64,000 nucleotides of DNA from Heliomarina baculiformis. Lineage in GTDB: Bacteria; Pseudomonadota; Alphaproteobacteria; Rhodobacterales; Rhodobacteraceae. Numbering within the stretch: position 1 is the stretch's first letter; every line of letters begins with the position of its first letter. Below are positions 10,115 to 18,554 of the stretch, piece after piece. The notes beneath the pieces are model-generated. The model did no database searches and had not been told where the DNA came from. It saw only the letters and a list, made by a program, of their open reading frames with translations. The stretch is taken from NCBI RefSeq assembly GCF_019966545.1, contig NZ_JAIMIC010000003.1:423380-487379 (forward strand), given 5' to 3'. Made by a program: the position numbers and the translations under genes.

Positions 10115-10336
10115 TTACGAAAGACGTCCGATCATGTCCGGACGGAACCCGGCCCAGTGCTCGTCCCCGGCGATCACGACCGGAGCCTGACGATAGCCCA
10201 TTTCCTGAACCCGTTCCATAGCGGCGGCGTCCTGAGTCAGGTCGACCACGTCGTAGTTCAGCCCGCGTGCATCCAGCGCGCGAGTGGTTGCGGTGCATTG
10301 TACGCATGCCGGTTTGGAATACACTGTGATCGTCAT
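10115..10336 (-). CDS. nrdH: NrdH glutaredoxin-like redoxin
   Basis: This 73-residue redoxin reduces NrdE through its CVQC active site (KPACVQCTATTRALD, Cys11 and Cys14 after the ATG). TQDAAAMERVQEMGYRQAPV and GFRPDMI are the typical NrdH C-terminal segments that bind thioredoxin reductase rather than glutathione. The ATG at 10336 is preceded by AAGGGA with suitable spacing. A TTG 18 bases upstream is possible but lacks a site. First gene of the operon, behind a cobalamin riboswitch leader. Confidence 0.93.
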   Translation of the reverse strand: MTITVYSKPACVQCTATTRALDARGLNYDVVDLTQDAAAMERVQEMGYRQAPVVIAGDEHWAGFRPDMIGRLS

Positions 10337-10439
10337 TGTCTGGTCCCTTGCCAATTTTCAGAGCCGTCTGAGTCGGGACCCGAAGAGAGGCGCTTTTGCC
10401 CCTGTCTTCCCTCCCGGACCCACCGTCCGTGGTCGTCAT

Positions 10440-10610
10440 CTTCGCCGCTTTGGCAGGTCTCCTGACTTCGCGGCTCAATCGCCTTGGCCCGCCTTCCCGG
10501 AACGTGAATTCCAGTGGTTTCGGGCCTTGGCTCGCCGCTTACAGTTGCGGGGGCAGTGCCGGATTCTCACCGGTTTCCCTCTTTGCTGACGAGTCACCTC
10601 GTGAGCACCA
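10440..10610 (-). ncRNA. Cobalamin (B12) riboswitch
   Basis: The minus-strand leader of nrdHIEF contains the diagnostic B12-box elements in order: GGGAAACCGGTGAGAATCCG, then the stretch CTGCCCCCGCAACTGTAAGC, a CCACTG loop, GGGAAGGCG, and finally AGTCAGGAGACCTGCC near 10466. Spacing fits the AdoCbl class. Established knowledge: such switches shut genes off when cobalamin is plentiful. Here it would turn down the B12-independent class Ib reductase when a B12-dependent class II enzyme can work. That class II gene is not in this window. About 100 bases separate the aptamer from the nrdH start and could hold the expression platform. Confidence 0.95.
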
Positions 10611-10613
10611 AAG

Positions 10614-10660
10614 CTACAGCATATTGTGTCAGGGGCGGGCGGTGTGTCAATATCTAGAGG
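10614..10660 (-). promoter_or_regulatory. Tandem NrdR-like boxes and promoter of nrdHIEF
   Basis: Two 16-bp sites match the NrdR consensus partly: one at 10660-10645 (CCTCTAGATATTGACA) and one at 10629-10614 (ACACAATATGCTGTAG). They are separated by exactly 15 bp, so starts are 31 bp apart, the classical NrdR spacing of three helical turns. A -35-like TTGACA (10650-10645) and a -10-like CAATAT (10626-10621) with an 18-bp spacer lie within and between them. NrdR would therefore cover the promoter when dATP is high. Matches were counted by eye. Confidence 0.65.
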
Positions 10661-10958
10661 CGGCCGCTGGGGCGATTTTTTTCATTATGACGGAGAAAGG
10701 TGACTGCCATGTGATGGTCGCTCAGTCTGGGCGGGCGATCTTGGACGCGTCGCGTCAGGGGCGCGGTAAAAGTCCGGCAAAAGGGCTGCCCCACGAAAAT
10801 GCCCAAGCCCGTCGCTAAAGGCAACTCCCAAATCGCCCAATTGCGACAGGCAGGATCGGTTGACCAAATTTAGGGCGTGTTGCGCCGGGAGCAGCCGCGC
10901 CAATGCACCGCATCAAGCCCTCTTCCCCTGCGGCGGGAATCCGCGCTACATCGGCAGC

Positions 10959-11312
10959 ATGACCCGCAGACCGGCCCATCTCCTGCTGACCAGCCTTGCC
11001 GCGCTCCTGATCGCGCTGGTCAGTGTCATGTCTGCCCACCTGATGGCGCCCGACCGAGACGAACCTGCGCGTGAGATGGCCGCTCTCAGCCTTGGGCTCA
11101 GCTACGATGACATCTGTGGTGACCTTGAGGCAGCCCATGACCATCGCTGCCCGTTCTGCCGATTGCTGCCCGAGGCGCCGGATATGCGCCCCGAACTGGC
11201 CGAGGGTCAGCTGCGCTATTCGACCGATCTGGCGCAGCTTTCAGACCTGACAGCTACCGCCCAGACGGGCAATCCGAATATCTCCGCGCGCGCGCCCCCG
11301 GCGCTGATCTGA
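10959..11312 (+). CDS. Small secreted or membrane-anchored protein, DUF2946-like
   Basis: The frame from the ATG at 10959 encodes 117 residues. An N-terminal hydrophobic segment (about residues 7-24, LLLTSLAALLIALVSVMSA) is followed by a region with HDHRCPFCRLLPE, a His/Cys cluster that could bind copper or another soft metal. This matches the DUF2946 pattern, often found beside copper-delivery genes. The next two genes encode a YcnI-PCuAC fusion and SCO1, which supports a role in periplasmic copper handling. An upstream start at 10860 would add 33 residues without a plausible signal peptide. No strong ribosome site is visible. Confidence 0.65.
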   Translation: MTRRPAHLLLTSLAALLIALVSVMSAHLMAPDRDEPAREMAALSLGLSYDDICGDLEAAHDHRCPFCRLLPEAPDMRPELAEGQLRYSTDLAQLSDLTATAQTGNPNISARAPPALI

Positions 11313-11416
11313 TCCCCACGCCCGGTATCCGGGCAAATCCGATCAACCGGCCCTAGGGCCGCGCAATTTCCCCGTATCCGGCAAAAGAACCGCCTGCGGG
11401 GCTACTGGAGATACAG

Positions 11417-12397
11417 ATGACCAAATCCCTTATTGCCGCAGGCCTCCTGACGGCGCTCGCCACCTCCGCCATCGCGCATTCCACGTTGGAACAGGCCGAG
11501 GTTGCGGCTGGTGCGACCACCAAGATCACCCTGCGTGTGCCGCATGGCTGCAACGGGCAGGCGACTCATACCGTAGAGCTGCGCCTGCCCGACGGGTTTT
11601 ACGCGGCCAAGCCCATGCCCAAGGCGGGCTGGACGCTCGAAACCGAAACCGCGGAATACGCCACGCCATACGAAATGCACGGTCACACTATGACCGAAGG
11701 CGTGCAAAAGGTGACGTGGTCGGGCGGCAATCTCGAAGACGGCTGGTACGATGAATTCACCGTGCGCGGTACTGTGGGCCGCGACGTGGCTCCCGATACG
11801 GTTCTGTACTTTCCCGCTGTGCAGATCTGCGCCGATGGCACGGCTGACTGGACCGATACCTCCGGGTCGCACGACGTGCCCAACCCGGCCCCCAAGCTGA
11901 CCGTCACGGCCGCTGAAATGCACGCCGGTCACGGTCATGGCGGTCACGGGGATAAAGCGGGTGAAATCACCCTTGGCGACCTGACGCTGTCGGGCGGTTT
12001 CTCTCGCGCCACGCTGCCCAACGCCCCTGTCGCGGGCGGTTTCATGACCATCGTGAACAATGGCGACGGCGACGACCGGCTTGTCGCGGCCTCGTCCCCG
12101 GCATCGGGCCGGACCGAGATCCACGAGATGAAGATGGAAAACGACGTGATGAAGATGCGCGAACTGGCCGATGGTCTGCCGATCCCGGCGGGGGCAACGG
12201 TAAAGCTGCAACCGGGCGGCTACCACATCATGTTCATGCAGATCGAAGAGCCTTTTGTCGAAGGTGAAACCGTCAACGCGACCCTGACCTTTGAAAAAGC
12301 GGGCGAGGTGACCGTGCCGCTTGCCATCGGCGCACCGAACGCGCGCAGCGGCGGTCATGGCGATCACAGCGGCCATTCCGGCATGGCCAAGGAGTAA
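11417..12397 (+). CDS. YcnI-PCuAC fusion, periplasmic copper-binding protein
   Basis: The 326-residue product has a signal peptide cleaved after Ala20, leaving His21 as the mature N-terminus. A DUF1775 (YcnI) domain covers about residues 21-165 and includes the conserved HGCNGQATHT, GW and WSGG segments. A His-rich linker (HAGHGHGGHGDK, 169-180) leads to a PCuAC domain (about 183-310) with the copper motif HEMKM at 236-240 and YHIMFM at 269-274. The C-terminal tail is again rich in His. YcnI domains bind Cu(II) through the N-terminal His, and PCuAC proteins hand Cu(I) to cytochrome oxidase together with SCO. The next gene, 2 bases on, is SCO1. In most bacteria these two domains are separate proteins. 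Confidence 0.9.
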   Translation: MTKSLIAAGLLTALATSAIAHSTLEQAEVAAGATTKITLRVPHGCNGQATHTVELRLPDGFYAAKPMPKAGWTLETETAEYATPYEMHGHTMTEGVQKVTWSGGNLEDGWYDEFTVRGTVGRDVAPDTVLYFPAVQICADGTADWTDTSGSHDVPNPAPKLTVTAAEMHAGHGHGGHGDKAGEITLGDLTLSGGFSRATLPNAPVAGGFMTIVNNGDGDDRLVAASSPASGRTEIHEMKMENDVMKMRELADGLPIPAGATVKLQPGGYHIMFMQIEEPFVEGETVNATLTFEKAGEVTVPLAIGAPNARSGGHGDHSGHSGMAKE

Positions 12398-12399
12398 TC

Positions 12400-12993
12400 A
12401 TGGCCCGTAAAAACCTTTTAATCCTTTTGCTCTGGGGGGCGGCGATTGTCGCCCTCGGCGCGTTTCTCTGGGTCCGCGTGCTAGAGCCGCGCATGACGCA
12501 AACGGTCGGAGACACGCTGGGGCAGGGGGATTATACCCTGACCACCACCGAGGGCGATACCTTTACCCAAGACAGCCTTGCGGGCGCGCCTTCGGCCGTC
12601 TTCTTCGGCTTTACCCATTGCCCCGATGTCTGCCCCACGACGCTCGGCGACATCCTGACCTGGCAAGAGGAACTGGGAGAAGAGGGCAGCCCCCTGCGCG
12701 TCTTCTTCATCACTGTCGATCCAGAGCGTGACAGTGTCGATGCGCTGCGCGACTACGTGTCATGGGTGCCGGGCGTGCAGGGTGTGTCCGGTCCGCGGGA
12801 AGAGATCGACAAGGCGATCCGGGCCTTCCGCATCTATGCCTCCAAGGTGCCGCTCGAAGACGGTGGCTATACGATGGACCATTCCGCCAGTGTTCTGCTC
12901 TTTGACGAAGATGGCCGGTTCTACGAACCTGTCGGCTATCAGGAAGACCCCGACCGCGTCCTCTCCAAGCTGCGGCACCTTACGCAGGGGTGA
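12400..12993 (+). CDS. SCO1/SenC-family copper chaperone
   Basis: This protein (197 residues) is anchored by one N-terminal helix (residues 5-26) with a thioredoxin-fold domain in the periplasm. The copper motif CPDVC (Cys74, Cys78) and the distant ligand His161 in MDHSASVLLF are intact. VFFGFTH and FFITVDPERD are family signatures. SCO proteins metallate or reduce the CuA site of cytochrome c oxidase. It starts 2 bases after the YcnI-PCuAC gene with an AAGGAG inside the end of that gene, so the two are certainly co-translated. Confidence 0.95.
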   Translation: MARKNLLILLLWGAAIVALGAFLWVRVLEPRMTQTVGDTLGQGDYTLTTTEGDTFTQDSLAGAPSAVFFGFTHCPDVCPTTLGDILTWQEELGEEGSPLRVFFITVDPERDSVDALRDYVSWVPGVQGVSGPREEIDKAIRAFRIYASKVPLEDGGYTMDHSASVLLFDEDGRFYEPVGYQEDPDRVLSKLRHLTQG

Positions 12994-13097
12994 AATCCGC
13001 GTGCCGGGGAGTTTCCTCGGCACGCTTTCCTTTCGACGACTGTTAAACCCAAACAACAGGTTCATCTCCTCGTCAAAAGATCGGTGCACTACAGTAT

Positions 13098-13118
13098 TGC
13101 GAATAATTCTCATTTGCA
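13098..13118. promoter_or_regulatory. Fur/Mur-like operator upstream of sitA
   Basis: TGCGAATAATTCTCATTTGCA is an imperfect 21-bp palindrome (15 of 21 positions symmetric) 68 bp upstream of sitA. It resembles Fur-family boxes. In Rhodobacterales, sit genes are commonly controlled by the manganese-responsive Fur homologue Mur, which makes that the likely regulator. Confidence 0.6.
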
Positions 13119-13186
13119 TTACTTGACTTCTGCGACTGCGTCGCATTTACGTAATGACAAGCCCTTAAAACTCAGCGGAGCCTTGA

Positions 13187-14089
13187 ATGGCACAGACCAT
13201 ATTGAAACGACTGGCCCTTGGCGCGGCGACGACGCTTGCCCTTGCAACGGGCGCGCAGGCCGATCAGTTCAAGGTCGTCACTACCTTCACCATCCTTGCG
13301 GACATGGTGCAGAACGTGGCGGGCGACGCGGCCGAGGTCGTTTCCATCACCAAGCCGGGGGCGGAAATTCACGGCTACCAGCCGACGCCGCAGGACATCG
13401 TGCGCGCCAGCGGGGCGGACCTCATCCTCTGGAACGGCATGAACCTCGAACGTTGGTTCGAACAGTTCATCGCCAATCTCGGTGACATGCCTTCGGCGGT
13501 GCTCTCCGACGGAGTCGATCCGGTCTCCATTGCCGAGGGCGACTACGAAGGTCTGCCCAACCCGCATGGCTGGATGGGTGTCGATAACGCCATGGTCTAC
13601 GTCGACAACATCCGCGACGCCCTTTCCGAACACGATCCGGACAATGCCGAAACCTATGCCGCCAATGCTGAAACCTACAAACAGCAGATCACCGACACCG
13701 TCGGCCCGCTGCGCGATCGGATCAAGGCGCTGCCGGAAAACCGCCGCTGGCTCGTTACCTGCGAAGGCGCGTTCAGCTACCTGACCCGCGATTTCGACCT
13801 GAAAGAGGCCTATCTCTGGCCGATCAACGCCGATCAGACCGGCACGCCGCAACAGGTGCGCCGTGTCATCGACACCGTGCGTGACAACGACATACCGGCG
13901 GTCTTCTGCGAAAGCACCGTGAACCAGTCGCCCGCCCAGCAGGTCGCGCGGGAAACCGGCGCGAGCTATGGCGGGATGCTGTATGTCGACAGTCTAAGTG
14001 CCGCAGACGGACCGGTGCCCACCTATCTCGATCTTCTGCGGATCGATGCGGAAACCATCGCGAATGCGCTGGCACCCGCCGCGAACTGA
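13187..14089 (+). CDS. sitA: Metal ABC transporter, substrate-binding protein (manganese/iron)
   Basis: This 300-residue periplasmic binding protein has a signal peptide (to about Ala25) and the two lobes of the cluster A-I metal-binding proteins. Likely ligands are His in GAEIHGYQPTPQDI, His in NPHGWMGVDNAMVY, Glu in CEGAFSYLTRDFDL and Asp in LYVDSLSAADGPVPTYLD. This His-His-Glu-Asp set is typical of manganese/iron binders such as SitA and MntC, whereas zinc-specific ZnuA usually has a His-rich loop that is absent here. It is the first gene of sitABCD and lies behind a Fur/Mur-like box. Confidence 0.93.
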   Translation: MAQTILKRLALGAATTLALATGAQADQFKVVTTFTILADMVQNVAGDAAEVVSITKPGAEIHGYQPTPQDIVRASGADLILWNGMNLERWFEQFIANLGDMPSAVLSDGVDPVSIAEGDYEGLPNPHGWMGVDNAMVYVDNIRDALSEHDPDNAETYAANAETYKQQITDTVGPLRDRIKALPENRRWLVTCEGAFSYLTRDFDLKEAYLWPINADQTGTPQQVRRVIDTVRDNDIPAVFCESTVNQSPAQQVARETGASYGGMLYVDSLSAADGPVPTYLDLLRIDAETIANALAPAAN

Positions 14090-14138
14090 GCTAAAGTTTT
14101 CCAGACACCAACAGGGTGTGACCCGGTAAGGACCCCCG

Positions 14139-15065
14139 ATGCTCGACCAGCCCGCCGAAACCACGCAGCCCGCTTTGGGCACGATGGACGGCATCACCGT
14201 CCGCGATGTGACCGTAACCTATCGCAACGGCCATACGGCACTGCATGATGCCAGTTTCGAAATCCCGCGCGGCACCATCACCGCGCTTGTTGGCGTGAAC
14301 GGGGCGGGCAAGTCCACGTTGTTCAAGGCGATCATGGGTTTTGTCCCGGCGGCGCGGGGCGAAATCACCCTGCTTGGCAAAACCGTCAAGCAGGCGCTGC
14401 GCGAAAATCTCGTCGCCTATGTGCCCCAGTCCGAAGAGGTTGACTGGTCCTTTCCGGTGCTGGTCGAAGACGTGGTGATGATGGGGCGCTACGGCCATAT
14501 GGGCTTTCTGCGCCGCCCGCGTCAGGCTGACCGCGACGCGGTGGATCAGGCTCTGAGGCGCGTGAATATGCTCGACTACCGCCACCGCCAGATCGGAGAG
14601 CTGTCCGGCGGGCAGCGCAAACGCGTTTTCCTTGCCCGGTCGCTGGCACAGGAAGGGCAGGTGATCCTGCTCGACGAACCCTTTACCGGGGTCGACGTGA
14701 AGACCGAGGACCAGATCGTGGCCCTGCTGCGCGAACTTCGCGACGAGGGGCGGGTGATGCTTGTGTCCACCCATAACCTCGGATCGGTGCCTGAATTCTG
14801 CGATCGCACGGTTCTGGTCAAGGGCACGGTGCTGGCCTATGGCGAGACCGAAGACATCTTTACCCGGGACAACCTCGAAAAGGCGTTCGGCGGCGTGCTG
14901 CGCCACTTTACCCTTGGCGGCGATGCGCTCCACGACGACGACGACCCGCGTGAGCTGCGCATCATCACCGATGACGAACGTCCCTTTGTGCAATACAGCC
15001 AGCGCAAGTCGAAGAGTGTCAAAAAGACCGTCTCCAAGGACGGCACCAAGGAAAGCGCCGAATGA
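14139..15065 (+). CDS. sitB: Manganese/iron ABC transporter, ATP-binding protein
   Basis: SitB (308 residues) powers metal uptake. Walker [10 protein letters not shown] (52-60), Q-loop VPQSEEVDW, signature LSGGQRKR, Walker B VILLDEPF and the switch His in STHNLGS are complete. A C-terminal extension of about 50 residues after the ATPase domain is strongly charged: an Asp cluster (DDDDDP) then a Lys/Ser tail. It is not needed for the fold and may be regulatory. The stop codon overlaps the sitC start in an ATGA. Confidence 0.95.
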   Translation: MLDQPAETTQPALGTMDGITVRDVTVTYRNGHTALHDASFEIPRGTITALVGVNGAGKSTLFKAIMGFVPAARGEITLLGKTVKQALRENLVAYVPQSEEVDWSFPVLVEDVVMMGRYGHMGFLRRPRQADRDAVDQALRRVNMLDYRHRQIGELSGGQRKRVFLARSLAQEGQVILLDEPFTGVDVKTEDQIVALLRELRDEGRVMLVSTHNLGSVPEFCDRTVLVKGTVLAYGETEDIFTRDNLEKAFGGVLRHFTLGGDALHDDDDPRELRIITDDERPFVQYSQRKSKSVKKTVSKDGTKESAE

Positions 15066-15946
15066 TCGCTTTCCTGCTCGAACCCTTCAGTTACGGCTAC
15101 ATGTTCAACGCCATGTGGGTGTCGGCGCTGGTGGGCGGTGTCTGCGCCTTTCTCTCTGCCTATCTGATGCTGAAAGGCTGGTCACTGATCGGCGATGCGC
15201 TTTCCCATTCCGTGGTGCCGGGGGTTGCCGGGGCCTATATTCTCGGTCTGCCTTTTGCGCTTGGCGCGTTCATCTCGGGCGGGCTGGCCGCCGGGGCGAT
15301 GCTGTTTCTCTCCGGGCGCTCCGGGCTAAAGATCGACGTGATCATCGGCATCATCTTTACCTCTTTCTTCGGGCTGGGCCTGTTCATGGTCTCGCTCGCG
15401 CCCATGTCGGTCAGCATCCAGACCATCATAATGGGAAATATCCTTGCCATCACCCCGGGCGATACACTGCAACTCGCGATCATCGGGGTGGTTTGCCTTG
15501 TAGTGCTGCTGGCCAAGTGGAAAGACCTGATGGTCGTGTTCTTTGACGAAAACCATGCCCGCACCATCGGTCTCAAGCCCGACCTGCTGCGCGTTGTTTT
15601 CTTCATGCTGCTCTCTGCCGCGATCGTTGCGGCGATGGTGACAGTGGGTGCATTTCTCGTCATCGCGATGGTGGTGACACCGGGGGCGACGGCCTACCTT
15701 TTATGCGACCGTTTTCCGCGCCTTATCGCGGTCTCGGTCCTGATCGGCACGCTGACCAGTTTCCTTGGCGCCTATCTCAGTTACTTCCTCGACGGGGCCA
15801 CCGGCGGCGTCATCGTCTGCCTGCAAACGCTGCTCTTTCTCGTGGCCTTTGTCTTTGCGCCGAAACACGGGATATTGGCCGCCCGCCGCAAGGCGAGCGC
15901 CGCGCTGGATCGGTCCCCGCTCGAAACACGGGAGCTGCGCCCGTGA
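15062..15946 (+). CDS. sitC: Manganese/iron ABC transporter, permease
   Basis: An inner membrane permease of 294 residues, about eight to nine helices, of the ABC-3 family. Signatures are the segment [20 protein letters not shown] near residues 37-56 and the coupling-helix region [20 protein letters not shown]. The start overlaps sitB (ATGA) and the end overlaps sitD (GTGA), so the operon is translationally coupled. With SitD it probably forms a heterodimeric channel. Confidence 0.95.
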   Translation: MIAFLLEPFSYGYMFNAMWVSALVGGVCAFLSAYLMLKGWSLIGDALSHSVVPGVAGAYILGLPFALGAFISGGLAAGAMLFLSGRSGLKIDVIIGIIFTSFFGLGLFMVSLAPMSVSIQTIIMGNILAITPGDTLQLAIIGVVCLVVLLAKWKDLMVVFFDENHARTIGLKPDLLRVVFFMLLSAAIVAAMVTVGAFLVIAMVVTPGATAYLLCDRFPRLIAVSVLIGTLTSFLGAYLSYFLDGATGGVIVCLQTLLFLVAFVFAPKHGILAARRKASAALDRSPLETRELRP

Positions 15947-16785
15947 TCGAAAGTATGCTGTTCCCCTTTCAGTTTCCCTTCATGCAGAACGCCTTCTGGA
16001 TCGCGCTGCTGGTGGCACCGCCAACGGCGCTCTTGTCCTGTTTCCTTGTGCTCAAGGGATGGGCGCTGATGGGCGACGCGGTCAGCCACGCCACGCTGCC
16101 CGGCGTGGTGCTGGCCTGGATGCTGGGCCTACCGCTGATCGTCGGGGCCTTTGTCGCGGGCATGTCCTGCGCGCTGGCGACGGGATACCTTTCCTACAAC
16201 AGCCGGGTCAAACAGGACACGGTGATGGGCGTGGTGTTTTCCGGCATGTTCGGCCTTGGCATCATCCTCTACACCTCGATCCAGACCAACGAGCACCTCG
16301 ACCACGTGCTATTCGGCAATATGCTGGGCGTCGGACCGCAGGATCTCTGGACATCCGGTCTGATCGCGCTGGTGGTTTCTGCGCTGCTGGTGCTGAAATG
16401 GAAAGACCTGCTGCTTCATGCCTTCGACCCGGCGCAGGCTCAGGCCTCGGGATTGCGGACAAACTGGCTGCACTACGGGCTGCTCTGCGCGCTCTCGCTC
16501 ACCATCGTCGCGACGCTCAGTTCCGTCGGGCTGATCCTTGCGGTGGCGCTGCTGGTGACACCGGGCGCGGTGGCGTTTCTGCTGGTGCGCAGCTTTGGCG
16601 CGATGATGGTCGTGTCTCTGATCATCTGCCTGTTCTCGATGCTGGCCGGTACCTATGCCAGCTTTTATCTCGACAGCGCCCCGGCGGCGACCATCGTGCT
16701 GATCCTGACGGGTATCTTCGTGCTGGCTTTCCTGCGGCGCCTGATCCTCGCCCGCGCTACCTCGCGCCGGATCGCGCAGGGCTGA
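15943..16785 (+). CDS. sitD: Manganese/iron ABC transporter, second permease
   Basis: The GTG at 15943 overlaps the TGA of sitC and gives 280 residues. It is a paralogue of SitC with the same layout: LKGWALMGDAVSHATLPGVV early on, KWKDLLLHAFDPAQAQASGL in the middle, and about eight membrane helices. An ATG six residues later (before LFPFQFPF) is possible, but the coupling overlap favours the GTG. No terminator is visible after it. The iterated 11-bp repeats begin 24 bp downstream. Confidence 0.93.
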   Translation: MIESMLFPFQFPFMQNAFWIALLVAPPTALLSCFLVLKGWALMGDAVSHATLPGVVLAWMLGLPLIVGAFVAGMSCALATGYLSYNSRVKQDTVMGVVFSGMFGLGIILYTSIQTNEHLDHVLFGNMLGVGPQDLWTSGLIALVVSALLVLKWKDLLLHAFDPAQAQASGLRTNWLHYGLLCALSLTIVATLSSVGLILAVALLVTPGAVAFLLVRSFGAMMVVSLIICLFSMLAGTYASFYLDSAPAATIVLILTGIFVLAFLRRLILARATSRRIAQG

Positions 16786-16809
16786 GCCGCGCCGAAGAAA
16801 CCGTAATGC

Positions 16810-16864
16810 TGCACGGTTGATGTACAGGGGGTGTACAGATGCTGTACGGCTTGTGCACAGCCCT
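16810..16864 (+). repeat. Five tandem 11-bp repeats (TGYACRG-N4) between sitD and tig
   Basis: Five consecutive 11-bp units begin at 16810, 16821, 16832, 16843 and 16854. Each starts with TGCACGG, TGTACAG, TGTACAG, TGTACGG and TGCACAG respectively, all fitting TGYACRG, followed by four variable bases. The pattern stops abruptly on both sides. An exact 11-bp period places each unit on one face of the helix, as in direct-repeat operators of OmpR/PhoB-type response regulators. They lie 142 bp upstream of the tig start. Confidence 0.7.
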
Positions 16865-17005
16865 TTTCGCCCCTGGCAGCCCTCTGCCCATTCGCCGCAT
16901 CGCGGCAGGCGATTCCGGGTTGATCCTCCCCTTTGCTCCCACTAGTAAGACGCAAATTTCATCAGGCTGCCCCTTGGCGGCCTGTCAGTATATGCGAGGA
17001 TGCAC

Positions 17006-18331
17006 ATGCAAGTCACCGAGACCCTGAACGAAGGTCTGAAACGCGGCTACGCGATCACCGTCAGTGCGAGCGAGCTTGACGACAAGGTCAATGAAAAGCT
17101 GGCCGAAGCCCAGCCCGAAGTCGAGATGAAGGGCTTTCGCAAGGGCAAGGTGCCGATGCCGCTGCTGAAGAAGCAGTTCGGCCAGCGCCTGTTGGGCGAA
17201 GCGATGCAGGAAACCATCGACGGTGCGATGAACAAGCACTTTGAAGACAGCGGCGACCGTCCCGCCATGCAGCCCGAGGTCAAGATGACCAACGAGGACT
17301 GGAAAGAAGGCGACGACGTGCAGGTCGAAATGTCCTACGAAGCACTGCCCGAGATCCCCGAGCTCGACCTGAAATCGGTCAAGCTGGAAAAGCTGGTGGT
17401 CAAGGCCAAGGACGAAGACATCGACGAAGCCCTTGAGAACCTTGCGAAAAACGCACAGGACTTTGAGGCCAAAGACGGCGCGGCCGAAGATGGCGACCAG
17501 GTCGTGTTCGATTTCGTCGGCAAGGTTGACGGCGAAGCTTTCGAAGGTGGCAGCGCCGAGGATTACCCGCTGGTTCTGGGCTCGGGCAGCTTCATCCCCG
17601 GCTTCGAAGAGCAGCTGGTCGGCGTGAAAGCCGGTGACGAAAAAGCCGTAACCGTGACCTTCCCCGAGGAATACCAAGCTGAGCATCTGGCCGGTAAAGA
17701 GGCCGTGTTCGACTGCACCGTCAAGGAAGTGAAAGCCGCGAAAGCCGCTGAAATCAACGACGATCTGGCCAAGAAATTCGGCGCCGAAGATCTCGCCGCG
17801 CTCAAGACCCAGATCTCCGAGCGTCTGGAAGCCGAATATGCCGGTGCTGCCCGCGCGGTTCAAAAGCGTGCGCTGCTCGACGCGCTTGACGGTATGGTCA
17901 GCTTTGATCTGCCGCCGAGCCTTGTTGACGCAGAAGCCGGTCAGATTGCGCACCAGCTGTGGCACGAGGAAAACCCCGACGTGCAGGGCCACGATCACCC
18001 CGAGATCGAGACCACCGACGAGCACAAGAAACTGGCCGAGCGCCGCGTCCGTCTGGGCCTGCTGCTGGCCGAGTTGGGTCAAAAGGCCGAGGTCGAAGTG
18101 ACCGATGCCGAGATGAGCCAGGCCGTCATGAACCAGGCCCGTCAGTACCCGGGTCAAGAACGCCAGTTCTTTGAATTCGTTCAGCAAAACCCGCAGATGC
18201 AGCAGCAGCTGCGCGCGCCGATCTTTGAAGACAAGGTTGTCGACTATGTCTTTGAACTGGCCGAGGTCAGCGAGAAAGAGATCGACAAGGACGAGCTTCA
18301 GAAAGCTGTCGAGGCGCTTGAAGAAGAATAA
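17006..18331 (+). CDS. tig: Trigger factor (ribosome-associated chaperone and PPIase)
   Basis: Trigger factor (441 residues) binds ribosomal protein L23 and shields nascent chains. The ribosome-binding signature GFRKGKVP is at about residues 44-51. A FKBP-type PPIase domain follows (about 150-240, [14 protein letters not shown]), and the long helical C-terminal arms end in Glu-rich sequence. The ATG at 17006 has GAGGA 5 bases upstream. The ATG at 17000 overlaps that site. A terminator follows, so this is a single-gene unit. Confidence 0.97.
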   Translation: MQVTETLNEGLKRGYAITVSASELDDKVNEKLAEAQPEVEMKGFRKGKVPMPLLKKQFGQRLLGEAMQETIDGAMNKHFEDSGDRPAMQPEVKMTNEDWKEGDDVQVEMSYEALPEIPELDLKSVKLEKLVVKAKDEDIDEALENLAKNAQDFEAKDGAAEDGDQVVFDFVGKVDGEAFEGGSAEDYPLVLGSGSFIPGFEEQLVGVKAGDEKAVTVTFPEEYQAEHLAGKEAVFDCTVKEVKAAKAAEINDDLAKKFGAEDLAALKTQISERLEAEYAGAARAVQKRALLDALDGMVSFDLPPSLVDAEAGQIAHQLWHEENPDVQGHDHPEIETTDEHKKLAERRVRLGLLLAELGQKAEVEVTDAEMSQAVMNQARQYPGQERQFFEFVQQNPQMQQQLRAPIFEDKVVDYVFELAEVSEKEIDKDELQKAVEALEEE

Positions 18332-18355
18332 GCCTTGCGCTTTTGTGATTTTCAA

Positions 18356-18383
18356 AGGGCTGCCCCTCCGGGCGGCCCTTTTT
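18356..18383 (+). terminator. Terminator of tig
   Basis: GGGCTGCCC and GGGCGGCCC form a 9-bp stem with one mismatch and a 4-base loop, followed by TTTTT, 25 bases after the tig stop. Confidence 0.9.
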
Positions 18384-18554
18384 CTTTGCGTCTGTGAAAC
18401 CCCGAAGTTTAACTGTTCCAACCCCGGCATCCAAAGCGAAGCGGTACGGTCGATTCAGGAAAGCGGCGAAGATATCCGGTACTGCTCTGAATAATTTATA
18501 GAAATCTACCTTAGGTTGAGTTATCTTGATGATATTTCAATCGGGGGCTTTTAG

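Noticed and set aside
16985-18430. A 481-codon minus-strand frame opposite tig
   Set aside because: Mirror of the trigger factor gene, dominated by Phe/Leu/Asp repeats produced by complementing Lys/Glu-rich codons.
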